From Casp-actino8 sp001510335 (GTDB lineage: Bacteria; Actinomycetota; Acidimicrobiia; Acidimicrobiales; Ilumatobacteraceae): 64,000 bases of DNA. Both the position numbers and the translations under genes were made by a program. How positions within the stretch are numbered: position 1 is the first letter of the stretch; each line of letters starts with the position of its first letter. This document shows positions 1-7,429 of the stretch, in pieces. The notes under the pieces were generated by a model, which was not told where the DNA came from, did not search any database, and worked only from the letters and a program-made list of their open reading frames with translations. The stretch spans positions 12,120 through 76,119 of the forward strand of contig JAQCEM010000006.1 of the NCBI GenBank assembly GCA_027729635.1. The letters are read 5' to 3'.

Positions 1-929
1 AGAACAGTGAATGGTTTCGCTCGGACAAGTGGCACATAGAAATGGATCCCGCCCCAGGGGCCACTGCTGATCCATTAACCAAAGTGCGTCCCGGTCATGC
101 CGATCTAGCAGGGATGCAAAAATACGGCTTCACAGACGCTCGGGATGTCCTTGAACGCGCGAGCGCCCGCGAAACTGCTGCTCGAGTTGCCGCTGGCGCA
201 TTAGCGAAGGCACTACTTCGAACGATAGGTATTGAGGTCATTTCCCATGTCGTAGCGATGGGGTCGGCCAAATCTGATGGTACTTCGCGACCGACGCCGT
301 CTGATCTTGCGCAAGTCGACGAATCGCCCGTCCGTAGTTTTGACAGCGAAGCCGGCGCACGAATGGTCACCGAAATTGAACAAGCCGCTAAGGAAGGAGA
401 TTCTCTCGGCGGAATTGTTGAGGTACTGGCATATGGCGTTCCCGTCGGACTTGGTTCGCACGTTCACTGGGACCGCAAAATTGATGCGTTACTCGCTCAA
501 GCCATCATGAGTATTCAAGCCGTCAAGGGCGTCGAAATCGGTGATGGTTTTGAAGTTGCCTCGCGACGGGGCAGTGTCGGCCATGATCCCATTCATTGGG
601 ATGCCGACAATGAGCGTTTTGCCCGCACCGGAACTCTTGCTGGTGGTACCGAAGGTGGTATTACGACCGGTGAACTCTTGGTCGTACGTGCTGCGATGAA
701 GCCGCTCGCGACTCTCAATAGGCCGACGTTGCCAACAGTTGACGTCATCTCTAAGGAATCCGGTGTTTCATTTAAGGAACGCACCGATGTCACTGCAGTG
801 CCGGCGATGGGTGTGGTCGCCGAGACAATGGTGGCTCTGGTACTGGCAGCCGAAGCACAGCGCAAGTTCGGCGGAGATTCGGTCACCGAGTTTGTCCGTA
901 ACGCAACGACGGCAACCCAGCCTTTATGA
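1..929 (+). CDS. aroC: Chorismate synthase, 5' end cut off by the window
   Basis: Converts 5-enolpyruvylshikimate-3-phosphate to chorismate, the last shared step to aromatic amino acids, using reduced FMN. The reading frame is open from base 3, where NSEWFRSDKWHIEMDP is encoded. The first ATG (base 42) is therefore internal and the gene begins upstream of the window. About 308 residues are visible; the family runs to roughly 390, so some 80-90 N-terminal residues are missing. Family blocks seen include RPGHADLAG, ARETAARVA and GGTEGGITTGE near the C-terminal third. The stop overlaps the aroK start by 4 bases (ATGA), which implies translational coupling in an aroC-aroK-aroB-aroQ operon. Confidence 0.97.
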   Translation, partial: NSEWFRSDKWHIEMDPAPGATADPLTKVRPGHADLAGMQKYGFTDARDVLERASARETAARVAAGALAKALLRTIGIEVISHVVAMGSAKSDGTSRPTPSDLAQVDESPVRSFDSEAGARMVTEIEQAAKEGDSLGGIVEVLAYGVPVGLGSHVHWDRKIDALLAQAIMSIQAVKGVEIGDGFEVASRRGSVGHDPIHWDADNERFARTGTLAGGTEGGITTGELLVVRAAMKPLATLNRPTLPTVDVISKESGVSFKERTDVTAVPAMGVVAETMVALVLAAEAQRKFGGDSVTEFVRNATTATQPL

Positions 930-1480
930 ATCAACTGAGTACATCAACCCCTCACGTTGTGTTGGTGGGACTGATGGGCACGGGAAAAAGCACTGTTGGA
1001 AGACGTCTCGCTCACAAATTGGGTTGGGAGTTTCTTGATACCGATGATGAAATCAATCGTGTCACTGGGAAGACGGTTCGCCAGATATTTGAATCTGTTG
1101 GTGAAAAGGCTTTTCGTCAACTCGAGCATGATGCCCTTGTTGCAGGGTTACAACATTCCAGTCCCCACATCATTGCTGGGGCCGGTGGCGTCATTTTGCG
1201 GGCCGACAACCGCCAACTATTGCGAACTGCAGAACATGTTGTGTGGCTCAATGCGCCACTTCATGTCCTCGTGGAAAGAATCGGACAACGATCGGTAACG
1301 GGCGATGGTCATCGACCCCTTATCGATGGCGACCCCGCCGCAAGGTTGGAAAAGCTCTACGCCGAACGAGAATCTTTATATCGCGATGTCTCATCTGTTG
1401 AGATTGATGTTGAGGGATTACAGATTCCTGAAGTCATCGACCAGATTTTGGCCACGACGGGTTTGGAGGCAAAATTATGA
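926..1480 (+). CDS. aroK: Shikimate kinase
   Basis: Phosphorylates shikimate with ATP in the cytoplasm. The P-loop is GLMGTGKST at about residues 15-23, followed by the substrate-binding DTDDEI segment near residue 38 and the GAGGV glycine loop near residue 85. Length (184 aa) is normal for the family. It starts inside the aroC stop codon and its own stop overlaps the start of aroB, so the three genes are very probably co-transcribed and coupled. No odd features were noticed. Confidence 0.96.
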   Translation: MNQLSTSTPHVVLVGLMGTGKSTVGRRLAHKLGWEFLDTDDEINRVTGKTVRQIFESVGEKAFRQLEHDALVAGLQHSSPHIIAGAGGVILRADNRQLLRTAEHVVWLNAPLHVLVERIGQRSVTGDGHRPLIDGDPAARLEKLYAERESLYRDVSSVEIDVEGLQIPEVIDQILATTGLEAKL

Positions 1481-2493
1481 CTATTCACCGCATTGATGTT
1501 CATCTTCCTGAACGCGAATATCCCGTTCTCATTGGACACGGTGTTTCTCAGCAGATCGGTCAATGGTTACCAACAACTGCTCGTCGAGCGATCGTGGTGA
1601 CACAGAAAGAGATTCCAGTTTCTCTTGACCTTCCCATTGAGTCAAAAGTTGTCACCATCGCTCAAGGAGAAAAGGCGAAGTCGCTGTCGACGATTGAGAA
1701 CCTGTGTCAAGAGTTCGCCGAGATGGGCATCACTCGCAACGACGTGATCATCGGTGTTGGTGGGGGAATGGTCACTGATATCGCTGGTTTTGCTGCCTCT
1801 ACATGGCATCGTGGCACTCCAGTTGTGCATGTGGCTTCTTCACTTCTTGCGATGGTTGATGCAGCAATTGGTGGAAAGACTGGAGTCAATCTTCCACAAG
1901 GGAAGAACCTCGTTGGCGCTTTTTGGCAGCCGAGTGCAGTTATCTGTGATCTTGATTTGCTTAGTACTTTGCCAGCGCGTGAATTGCGGTGCGGTTTTGG
2001 CGAAGTTGCTAAGTACCACTTCCTAACTGGCGACGATTTGTTGTCCCTTGACTTAGATGAACGGGTCGCTCGTTGCGTCGGAATCAAAGCGGCTTTTGTT
2101 GAGCAAGATGAACATGAGTCTGGAAAAAGAGCCTTCCTCAATTACGGTCATACTTTGGCTCACGCCTTAGAAACGGTGGGTAATCATCAATTAGCCCATG
2201 GTGAAGCCGTGGCAATCGGACTGATATTCGCAGCCCGTTTAGCCCAAGCACTAGGTCGAATTTCACTAGACCGGGTGGACTACCACGAACTAGTCGTCGG
2301 CAAGACTTACTCTTTGCAGACGCGCATGCCAGAGGACATCAATATTGACCAACTCCTGGCAGCCATGGCGCGCGACAAAAAGGCTCTACACGGATTGACC
2401 TTTGTTTTGGATTCGCCACAAGGTCTTGAGGTCGTGGCTGATGTGCCCGCAGACATCGTCCGAGCAGAGCTAGTTCGATTCAGCCAAGCGTAA
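1477..2493 (+). CDS. aroB: 3-dehydroquinate synthase
   Basis: Makes 3-dehydroquinate from DAHP, an NAD- and metal-dependent step early in the shikimate pathway. Visible family features are the NAD-binding GVGGGMVTDIAGF block at about residues 93-105, GGKTGVN at 132-138, the GFGEVAKY region, and the metal-ligand stretch LNYGHTLAHALE. The 338 aa length fits the shorter bacterial AroB class. It overlaps aroK by 4 bases and precedes aroQ, which acts directly on its product. Confidence 0.97.
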   Translation: MTIHRIDVHLPEREYPVLIGHGVSQQIGQWLPTTARRAIVVTQKEIPVSLDLPIESKVVTIAQGEKAKSLSTIENLCQEFAEMGITRNDVIIGVGGGMVTDIAGFAASTWHRGTPVVHVASSLLAMVDAAIGGKTGVNLPQGKNLVGAFWQPSAVICDLDLLSTLPARELRCGFGEVAKYHFLTGDDLLSLDLDERVARCVGIKAAFVEQDEHESGKRAFLNYGHTLAHALETVGNHQLAHGEAVAIGLIFAARLAQALGRISLDRVDYHELVVGKTYSLQTRMPEDINIDQLLAAMARDKKALHGLTFVLDSPQGLEVVADVPADIVRAELVRFSQA

Positions 2494-2535
2494 AGTTGCT
2501 CATCTCACTTGGTCGTAGCAAGTAGCGTCAACACT

Positions 2536-2970
2536 GTGGGAATCATTCTTTTACTTCACGGTCCAAACCTCAACCTTCTTGGTCAGCGTGAGCCCGAAAT
2601 CTACGGAACCGCAACTCTGACCGATTATGTCGCCAGCACTACCCGGTGGGCGAGTGATGCGGGTTTCTCTCTTGAAGAATTCCAGACCAATCACGAAGGC
2701 CAATTAGTTGATGCAATACATGCGGCTCGCGGCAGAGTAGATGCAATCATCATCAACGCTGGGGCTTTCACCCATTACGCATGGAGCATTCATGATGCTC
2801 TTGCCACGTTTGTCGGTCCAGTGATTGAGGTACACATCTCGAATCCCAACGCCAGAGAGCCGTGGCGTCACACCAGCGTGATCGCTCCAGTCGCCAACGG
2901 AACGATTGCTGGTCTCGGAATTCTCGGTTATGAATTAGCCGTATCTGTAGTTGCTCGTTTATTGAAGTGA
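2536..2970 (+). CDS. aroQ: Type II 3-dehydroquinate dehydratase
   Basis: Removes water from 3-dehydroquinate, the step after AroB. The protein shows the type II signature LLHGPNLNLLG at its N-terminus, the active-site Tyr in PEIYG, INAGAFTHYAWSIHDAL, and EVHISNP. A GTG at 2536 gives a start (MGIILLLHGPN) that matches the family and about 144 aa. An upstream in-frame TTG at 2509 would add nine residues not typical of AroQ. Neither has a strong Shine-Dalgarno sequence, so the start is uncertain. It follows aroB by about 40 bases, in the same operon. Confidence 0.93.
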   Translation: MGIILLLHGPNLNLLGQREPEIYGTATLTDYVASTTRWASDAGFSLEEFQTNHEGQLVDAIHAARGRVDAIIINAGAFTHYAWSIHDALATFVGPVIEVHISNPNAREPWRHTSVIAPVANGTIAGLGILGYELAVSVVARLLK

Positions 2971-2977
2971 ACTTGAG

Positions 2978-4090
2978 ATGCCACCACAACGATCGTTGAT
3001 GCGAGCCGACAGATTGTTTGAGACGCTTGATCAGGGAGTGTCCGGCTCATGTTTATTGACCGATCTGGCCGATATTCGCTGGCTCACCGGATTTTCTGGT
3101 TCGCATGCGTGGCTTGTTGTTCACAATCATACGATGCATCTGTTGACTGATGGTCGCTATGTCGATCAAGCGCAAGCCGAAGTCTTTCAACATCAGGCCG
3201 AAGTCGAGATCGTCGAGTGTCGAACGCAATCGGCCATGCATACTGCGGTTGCATCGTTGACTTCAGGAGCATCTTTTGTTCAGTTTCAGGACGCTCAAGT
3301 TTCGTACCAACTCTTTCAGTCGCTCAGTAACGAGATCAAGGCGACATTGGTTCCCCTTCACGGTTCAATCAAATTTCTTCGACGGTTCAAAGATGAAACC
3401 GAAATTGGACTCATCGAGAACGCCTGTCGTATCGCTGATCAGGCCCTGCAAAAGTGTTGGCCACTTCTATCTGAGGGCCTGACCGAGTCTGATATTCGAG
3501 ATGAGCTTGACTACACAATGCGCAAACTTGGAGCAGATGGTCCGTCCTATGACACCATCGTCGCTACGGGACCGACAAACGCGGCTCGACCGCATCATCA
3601 CCCCACCAAGGCCAAAATCGAAAATGGTCATACCGTCATCATTGATGTCGGTGCGCTGGTGGCCGGATATCACTCTGATATGACGCGTTCGTTTGTCGTC
3701 GGTCCTATGAACGATGAGCAAACTCGTTACTACGAGGCTGTTCACGAGGCTCAGCAGGCCGGAGTCGCCGCGTGTCGACCAGGAGTTTTGGCTTCTGATG
3801 TTGACTCCGCTTGCCGAAAAGTGCTCGCTGATGCGGAACTCGCTCAGTACTTTACTCACGGCACTGGTCATGGAGTAGGGCTGGTTATCCATGAAGAACC
3901 GTTCATAAATTCCTCGTCAACGGCAATTCTTCAGCCTGGAGATGTCGTGACTGTCGAACCTGGGCTCTATCGTGGGGGGTTCGGCGGTTTCCGTGTTGAG
4001 GACCTTGTGGTCATCACCGAACACGGTTGCCGAATTTTGAACTCATCTCCCAAGGATCCAACATGCCCGCCATTACCACTAACGATCTGA
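2978..4090 (+). CDS. pepP: Xaa-Pro aminopeptidase / M24 metallopeptidase
   Basis: A pita-bread-fold M24 peptidase, probably cleaving Xaa-Pro bonds in the cytoplasm. All five dinuclear-metal ligands can be found: Asp in IIDVGALVAGYHSDMTRSF (two), His in HGTGHGVGL, Glu near HEEPF, and Glu in VEPGLYRGGFGGFRVED. An N-terminal creatinase-like domain of about 130 residues precedes the catalytic domain. It lies between aroQ and efp, as pepQ does in Mycobacterium. Its last 28 bases overlap the efp start, so the ending (CPPLPLTI) is read through the efp ribosome-binding region. Confidence 0.93.
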   Translation: MPPQRSLMRADRLFETLDQGVSGSCLLTDLADIRWLTGFSGSHAWLVVHNHTMHLLTDGRYVDQAQAEVFQHQAEVEIVECRTQSAMHTAVASLTSGASFVQFQDAQVSYQLFQSLSNEIKATLVPLHGSIKFLRRFKDETEIGLIENACRIADQALQKCWPLLSEGLTESDIRDELDYTMRKLGADGPSYDTIVATGPTNAARPHHHPTKAKIENGHTVIIDVGALVAGYHSDMTRSFVVGPMNDEQTRYYEAVHEAQQAGVAACRPGVLASDVDSACRKVLADAELAQYFTHGTGHGVGLVIHEEPFINSSSTAILQPGDVVTVEPGLYRGGFGGFRVEDLVVITEHGCRILNSSPKDPTCPPLPLTI

Positions 4091-4626
4091 AAAACGGCAT
4101 CACGCTGCAACTAGAGAACGGTCTTTTTACCATCATTGAATTCCAGCACGTCAAGCCCGGCAAGGGTGGAGCATTCGTGCGCACCAAGTTGCGCAATCTA
4201 AAAACTGGCAACGTCTTGGAAAAGACATTCAACGCAGGTATCCGTGTTGAGCAGGCCATGCTTGAAAAAAAGGACATGCAGTTCTTGTACCGCGATGGCG
4301 ATGACTATGTCTTCATGGACACCGAGTCCTACGACCAGATCAATGTTGCGCCAGTTGCCCTCGGTGATGCTGCTGATTACATCATTGAATCGATGATCGC
4401 GATTATCGCGACGCATAACACCGAAATCGTGTCGGTTGAAATTCCGGCTTCTGTTGAACTGCTGATCGCTAATACCGAACCTGGTATTCAGGGCGACCGA
4501 GTTTCAGGTGCCCGCAAGCCCGCTGAGTTGCAGACAGGTAAGACCATTCAAGTTCCGTTGTTCGTGAACATTGGCGACAAAGTCAAGGTCGATACTCGTT
4601 CAGGCGAATATTTGACGCGAGTCTGA
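4063..4626 (+). CDS. efp: Translation elongation factor P
   Basis: Relieves ribosome stalling at polyproline. The start at 4063 (MPAITTNDLKNG) is chosen because it matches the family N-terminus and has AAGGA six bases upstream. The open frame extends to 4027 but would add residues unlike EF-P. The KOW/EF-P domain loop is KPGKGGAF, with the lysine that is modified in some bacteria; no modification enzyme is in this window. Length is 187 aa, as expected. It overlaps pepP by 28 bases, and nusB follows after 2 bases. Confidence 0.96.
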   Translation: MPAITTNDLKNGITLQLENGLFTIIEFQHVKPGKGGAFVRTKLRNLKTGNVLEKTFNAGIRVEQAMLEKKDMQFLYRDGDDYVFMDTESYDQINVAPVALGDAADYIIESMIAIIATHNTEIVSVEIPASVELLIANTEPGIQGDRVSGARKPAELQTGKTIQVPLFVNIGDKVKVDTRSGEYLTRV

Positions 4627-4628
4627 TT

Positions 4629-5051
4629 GTGGCAACTCGCCGGTCGCGTTCATCGCATGTTGACCCTCGTTCGCAATCGCGTGAACGTGCGTTAACTCTT
4701 CTTTATGAAGCGGATACCAAAAGCCTAGATGGTCATGCAGTTCTCGCGGGGTTAGTTGATGATCCTGATCACGTCACAGCATTGATCGTTCGTGGTGTTT
4801 CAGACATGGCCGCCGATATTGATCAACTCATCATCAAACACGCCGATGGTTGGACAATTGAGCGCATGCCATGTCTTGATCGCAACATTTTGCGTATGGC
4901 GACATTTGAACTATTGAAACGTACGGACATTCCCAAAGCCGTCATCATGGACGAAGCGGTCGAACTTGCCAAAACCTTCAGCACTGATGATTCTGGTCGC
5001 TACGTCAATGGTGTGCTGTCTGCGATAGCTCAAGAAGTTCGCGCCAGCTGA
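4629..5051 (+). CDS. nusB: Transcription antitermination protein NusB
   Basis: All-helical NusB that acts with NusE and boxA RNA in rRNA antitermination. Recognised from the SRERALTLLYEADTKS N-terminal helix, the IDQLIIKHADGWTIERMP block, LDRNILRMATFELL, and the C-terminal DEAVELAKTFSTDDSGRYVNG signature. It uses a GTG start 2 bases after the efp stop and is 140 aa long. It is the last gene of the aro-efp operon and converges on the Rrf2-family gene. Confidence 0.95.
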   Translation: MATRRSRSSHVDPRSQSRERALTLLYEADTKSLDGHAVLAGLVDDPDHVTALIVRGVSDMAADIDQLIIKHADGWTIERMPCLDRNILRMATFELLKRTDIPKAVIMDEAVELAKTFSTDDSGRYVNGVLSAIAQEVRAS

Positions 5052-5083
5052 GAAACTAAAAACTAGGCGTGATGGTTAGTTTC
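5052..5083. terminator. Inverted repeat between convergent nusB and Rrf2 gene
   Basis: GAAACTAA at 5052-5059 is matched by TTAGTTTC at 5076-5083, a perfect 8-bp stem with a 16-base loop. It starts right after the nusB stop and runs into the 3' end of the convergent regulator. There is no long T-run, so it could be a weak bidirectional terminator or chance. Confidence 0.28.
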
Positions 5084-5515
5084 GGGCCATGGGCTTTTTC
5101 CGTTAGCCGCGTCAGCCACATTGGCTAATGTGAAACCCGCGAGATGTTCACGCATATGGTCGCCAGTTTGCTTCCAAATAGCTAGCAAGACGCATTGACC
5201 TTCATGATCGCATGAACCGTCTTGATGGGGTTCACCAAAGTCGCCCAAGGTAATCGGACCGTCAACAGCAGAAATAATGTCGTTGAGTCGAATTTTTTCA
5301 GGAGTACGAGCCAAGGTGTACCCACCGCCAACTCCACGCTTTGACTTCACCAATCCCGCTCCCTTTAAGGCCAACAGAATTTGCTCAAGATACGGCTGGG
5401 GAAGACCCGTACGATCTGCGATGTCACGAACCGATGTTGGTCCCGGCTCTCCAGCGTGCAAGGTAAGAGACAGTAAAGCCCGACAGGCATAGTCACCTCT
5501 TGTTGAAACACGCAC
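5063..5515 (-). CDS. Rrf2-family transcriptional regulator
   Basis: Winged-helix regulator of the IscR/NsrR/RsrR type, 150 aa, GTG start. The N-terminus MRVSTRGDYACRALL and the helix-turn-helix region IADRTGLPQPYLEQIL followed by KSKRGVGGGYTLAR are characteristic. IscR-type proteins carry three cysteines spaced C-x5-C-x5-C; here only Cys102 and Cys108 are present in that loop (SCDHEGQC), plus Cys11 in the DNA-binding domain. A cluster could still form with His or other ligands, so it may sense Fe-S status, NO or redox, but the ligand is unknown. No isc/suf genes are nearby. It is divergent from the phosphodiesterase gene. Confidence 0.88.
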   Translation of the reverse strand: MRVSTRGDYACRALLSLTLHAGEPGPTSVRDIADRTGLPQPYLEQILLALKGAGLVKSKRGVGGGYTLARTPEKIRLNDIISAVDGPITLGDFGEPHQDGSCDHEGQCVLLAIWKQTGDHMREHLAGFTLANVADAANGKSPWPETNHHA

Positions 5516-5640
5516 GCTCTCATCGTAGGAGGTTGGCGCCCCGATAATACGAATCTTCAGCGTTCGGGATCAGTTCACCAAGTTTGAATAGAGACTTTTC
5601 GCCAGATTTGGTGAAAGATAGACATGTGATTGTTTCGGCT

Positions 5641-6756
5641 ATGACTCCTGCGCCAGTGATTCCAAACTACGCAGCCGACAATCTGACCGGAATCATTCCG
5701 GGATGTTTGTTGGGAAGGCCGTCTCAGCGCCCTCAATGGTTTCCCCAACCTCTCCAAGACGCCGAGCGTATCGTTTTATTGGTCATTGACGGACTCGGCT
5801 ACGAACAGTTACAAAGCCATGCCCATCTGGCACCCCACCTCATGTCCCTTGAAGGCCGTTCGATCACGACAATAGCCCCCAGCACAACTGCGAGTGCGTT
5901 GACTAGTTTGGTCACGGGAGCCTCTCCCGCCGAGCATGGCATCGTCGGCTACCGCATGGACATGGGTGACTCAGTCATGAATTCTTTGCGCTGGTGGTCA
6001 GATGCTCGAGACCTGCGTAAGGTTCATCCTCCCGCAACGGTGCAACCCATTCCACCGTTTGTCGGGATGTCGATTCCGGTGGTCAGTCGCACCGAACTTG
6101 AAGGGTCAGCTTTCACCGAGGCTCACTTACGGGGGAGTCGTCCCTGCGGATGGCGAGCCGCAAGTTCGATCGTGGCGCAGTGCGCACATCTCATCGAGGC
6201 AGGTGAAAAGTTTGTCTATGCCTACTACGACGGGGTTGACAAAATCGCCCATGAGCGCGGCTTTGGTGCGTACTACGACGCCGAGATCGCGGCCACCGAT
6301 TGGTTAGTCGGAACGTTGCTGAATGCATTGCCTAGCGGCACAACATTGGCAGTGACCGCTGATCATGGCCAGGTGCAAGTTGACGACAACGTGGTTCATC
6401 TGTCAGACGACATCAGGGCACTAGTGCATCATCAGTCGGGCGAAGGACGTTTTCGTTGGCTTCATGCCAAGCGCGGTCAAGAAGCCGAACTTTTACAAGC
6501 GACGTCTGAGGCCTACAGCAATATCGCGTGGGTGGCTTCACGAGATCAAGTTGTGGATGATGCATGGCTTGGACCGGCCCGAGGGGGACGAATGGCTGAT
6601 CAAATCAAACGTCGATTGGGTGATGTCGCATTGGTTCCTTTTACAGCGACAACCTTTGACGATCCCTTAGATTCGGGACCTTTCAGTTTGATATGTCGAC
6701 ACGGTTCCATAACCGCTGCTGAAATGTTTGTTCCATTTCTCGCTCGGACAACGTGA
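5641..6756 (+). CDS. Alkaline-phosphatase-superfamily phosphodiesterase
   Basis: Type I phosphodiesterase/nucleotide pyrophosphatase-like protein of about 371 aa. Metal and nucleophile motifs of the superfamily are visible: LLVIDGLGYEQL near the N-terminus, the presumed nucleophile Thr in APSTTASALTSL, YYDGVDKIAHERG, and VTADHGQVQVD. No signal peptide is evident, so it probably acts in the cytoplasm; the substrate is not predictable. The ATG at 5641 is preferred; GTG 5626 and TTG 5584 are alternatives, and none has a good ribosome-binding site. It is divergent from the Rrf2 regulator, which could control it. Confidence 0.85.
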   Translation: MTPAPVIPNYAADNLTGIIPGCLLGRPSQRPQWFPQPLQDAERIVLLVIDGLGYEQLQSHAHLAPHLMSLEGRSITTIAPSTTASALTSLVTGASPAEHGIVGYRMDMGDSVMNSLRWWSDARDLRKVHPPATVQPIPPFVGMSIPVVSRTELEGSAFTEAHLRGSRPCGWRAASSIVAQCAHLIEAGEKFVYAYYDGVDKIAHERGFGAYYDAEIAATDWLVGTLLNALPSGTTLAVTADHGQVQVDDNVVHLSDDIRALVHHQSGEGRFRWLHAKRGQEAELLQATSEAYSNIAWVASRDQVVDDAWLGPARGGRMADQIKRRLGDVALVPFTATTFDDPLDSGPFSLICRHGSITAAEMFVPFLARTT

Positions 6757-6758
6757 AG

Positions 6759-6786
6759 TTGGCGTGAACTTGTGCGAAGGTAGAAT
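6759..6786 (+). promoter_or_regulatory. Possible sigma70-type promoter for the proteasome activator gene
   Basis: TTGGCG (6759-6764) and TAGAAT (6781-6786) are separated by 16 bases and lie just upstream of a GAGGAAA ribosome-binding site and the ATG at 6812. This is a pattern match only. Confidence 0.35.
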
Positions 6787-6811
6787 GTGACGCTTGCGTG
6801 AGGAAAAAACC

Positions 6812-7333
6812 ATGAGTATCTCTGATTCAAATAGCAACACTCCCAATGCCGATGCCGCCGAAGTGCTCGTCCAGGGGATGACAGCTGCCCTACCCGCGCC
6901 AGAAACACCAGTAACTGAATCAGTCACTGAACCAGCCAAGGTCATGCGTATCGGTTCGATGGTGAAGCAATTACTTGAAGAAGTACGGACATCGCAATTA
7001 GACGCAAGTAGTCGTGAACGTCTCGCCGAAATTTATGAACGTTCGGTCGTCGAACTCGCCGATGCCTTATCACCAGACCTCCAACAAGAACTTCGGATGT
7101 TGGCACTTCCTTTTTCTGATGGCATTCCCAGTGATAGCGAACTGCGCATTGCCCAAGCTCAACTGGTGGGCTGGCTCGAAGGTCTTTTTCATGGTATCCA
7201 GGCGACACTATTCGCCCAACAAATAGCGGCCCGCCAACAATTCGAGCAATTACGTCAAATCAATCCCGGAGGACCGAACCAACATCCGGGAAGTGACTCA
7301 AACTCTGGCGGACTCTCAGGAACTTACCTCTAG
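6812..7333 (+). CDS. bpa: Bacterial proteasome activator (Bpa/PafE, DUF2587 family)
   Basis: Resembles the actinobacterial ATP-independent ring activator that opens the 20S proteasome for unfolded proteins. Core family blocks are visible at about residues 45-140: VMRIGSMVKQLLEEVR, LDASSRERLAEIYERS, ALSPDLQQELRML and the helix AQAQLVGWLEGLFHGIQAT. The protein ends in GTYL, matching the C-terminal GQYL-type motif that docks into the proteasome alpha ring in Mycobacterium. The first 45 residues are low-complexity and acidic. ATG 6812 is chosen over TTG 6794 because GAGGAAA lies just upstream. No proteasome subunit genes are in this window. Confidence 0.85.
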   Translation: MSISDSNSNTPNADAAEVLVQGMTAALPAPETPVTESVTEPAKVMRIGSMVKQLLEEVRTSQLDASSRERLAEIYERSVVELADALSPDLQQELRMLALPFSDGIPSDSELRIAQAQLVGWLEGLFHGIQATLFAQQIAARQQFEQLRQINPGGPNQHPGSDSNSGGLSGTYL

Positions 7334-7420
7334 AGCACTGCTACTGTTCCTAGACTAAATCGATCAGATTTGGATTGACGAGATTTGGATCCCGAAGCAT
7401 TCGGGTTTCACCGAGATGTG

Positions 7421-7426
7421 AGGAGG
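7421..7426 (+). promoter_or_regulatory. Strong ribosome-binding site of dnaE
   Basis: AGGAGG lies 3 bases before GTG 7430 and 6 bases before TTG 7433. Both codons are in frame, so the start is one of these two. The 97-base intergenic region before it also holds the repeat GATTTGGAT twice, of unknown meaning. Confidence 0.6.
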
Positions 7427-7429
7427 TAG

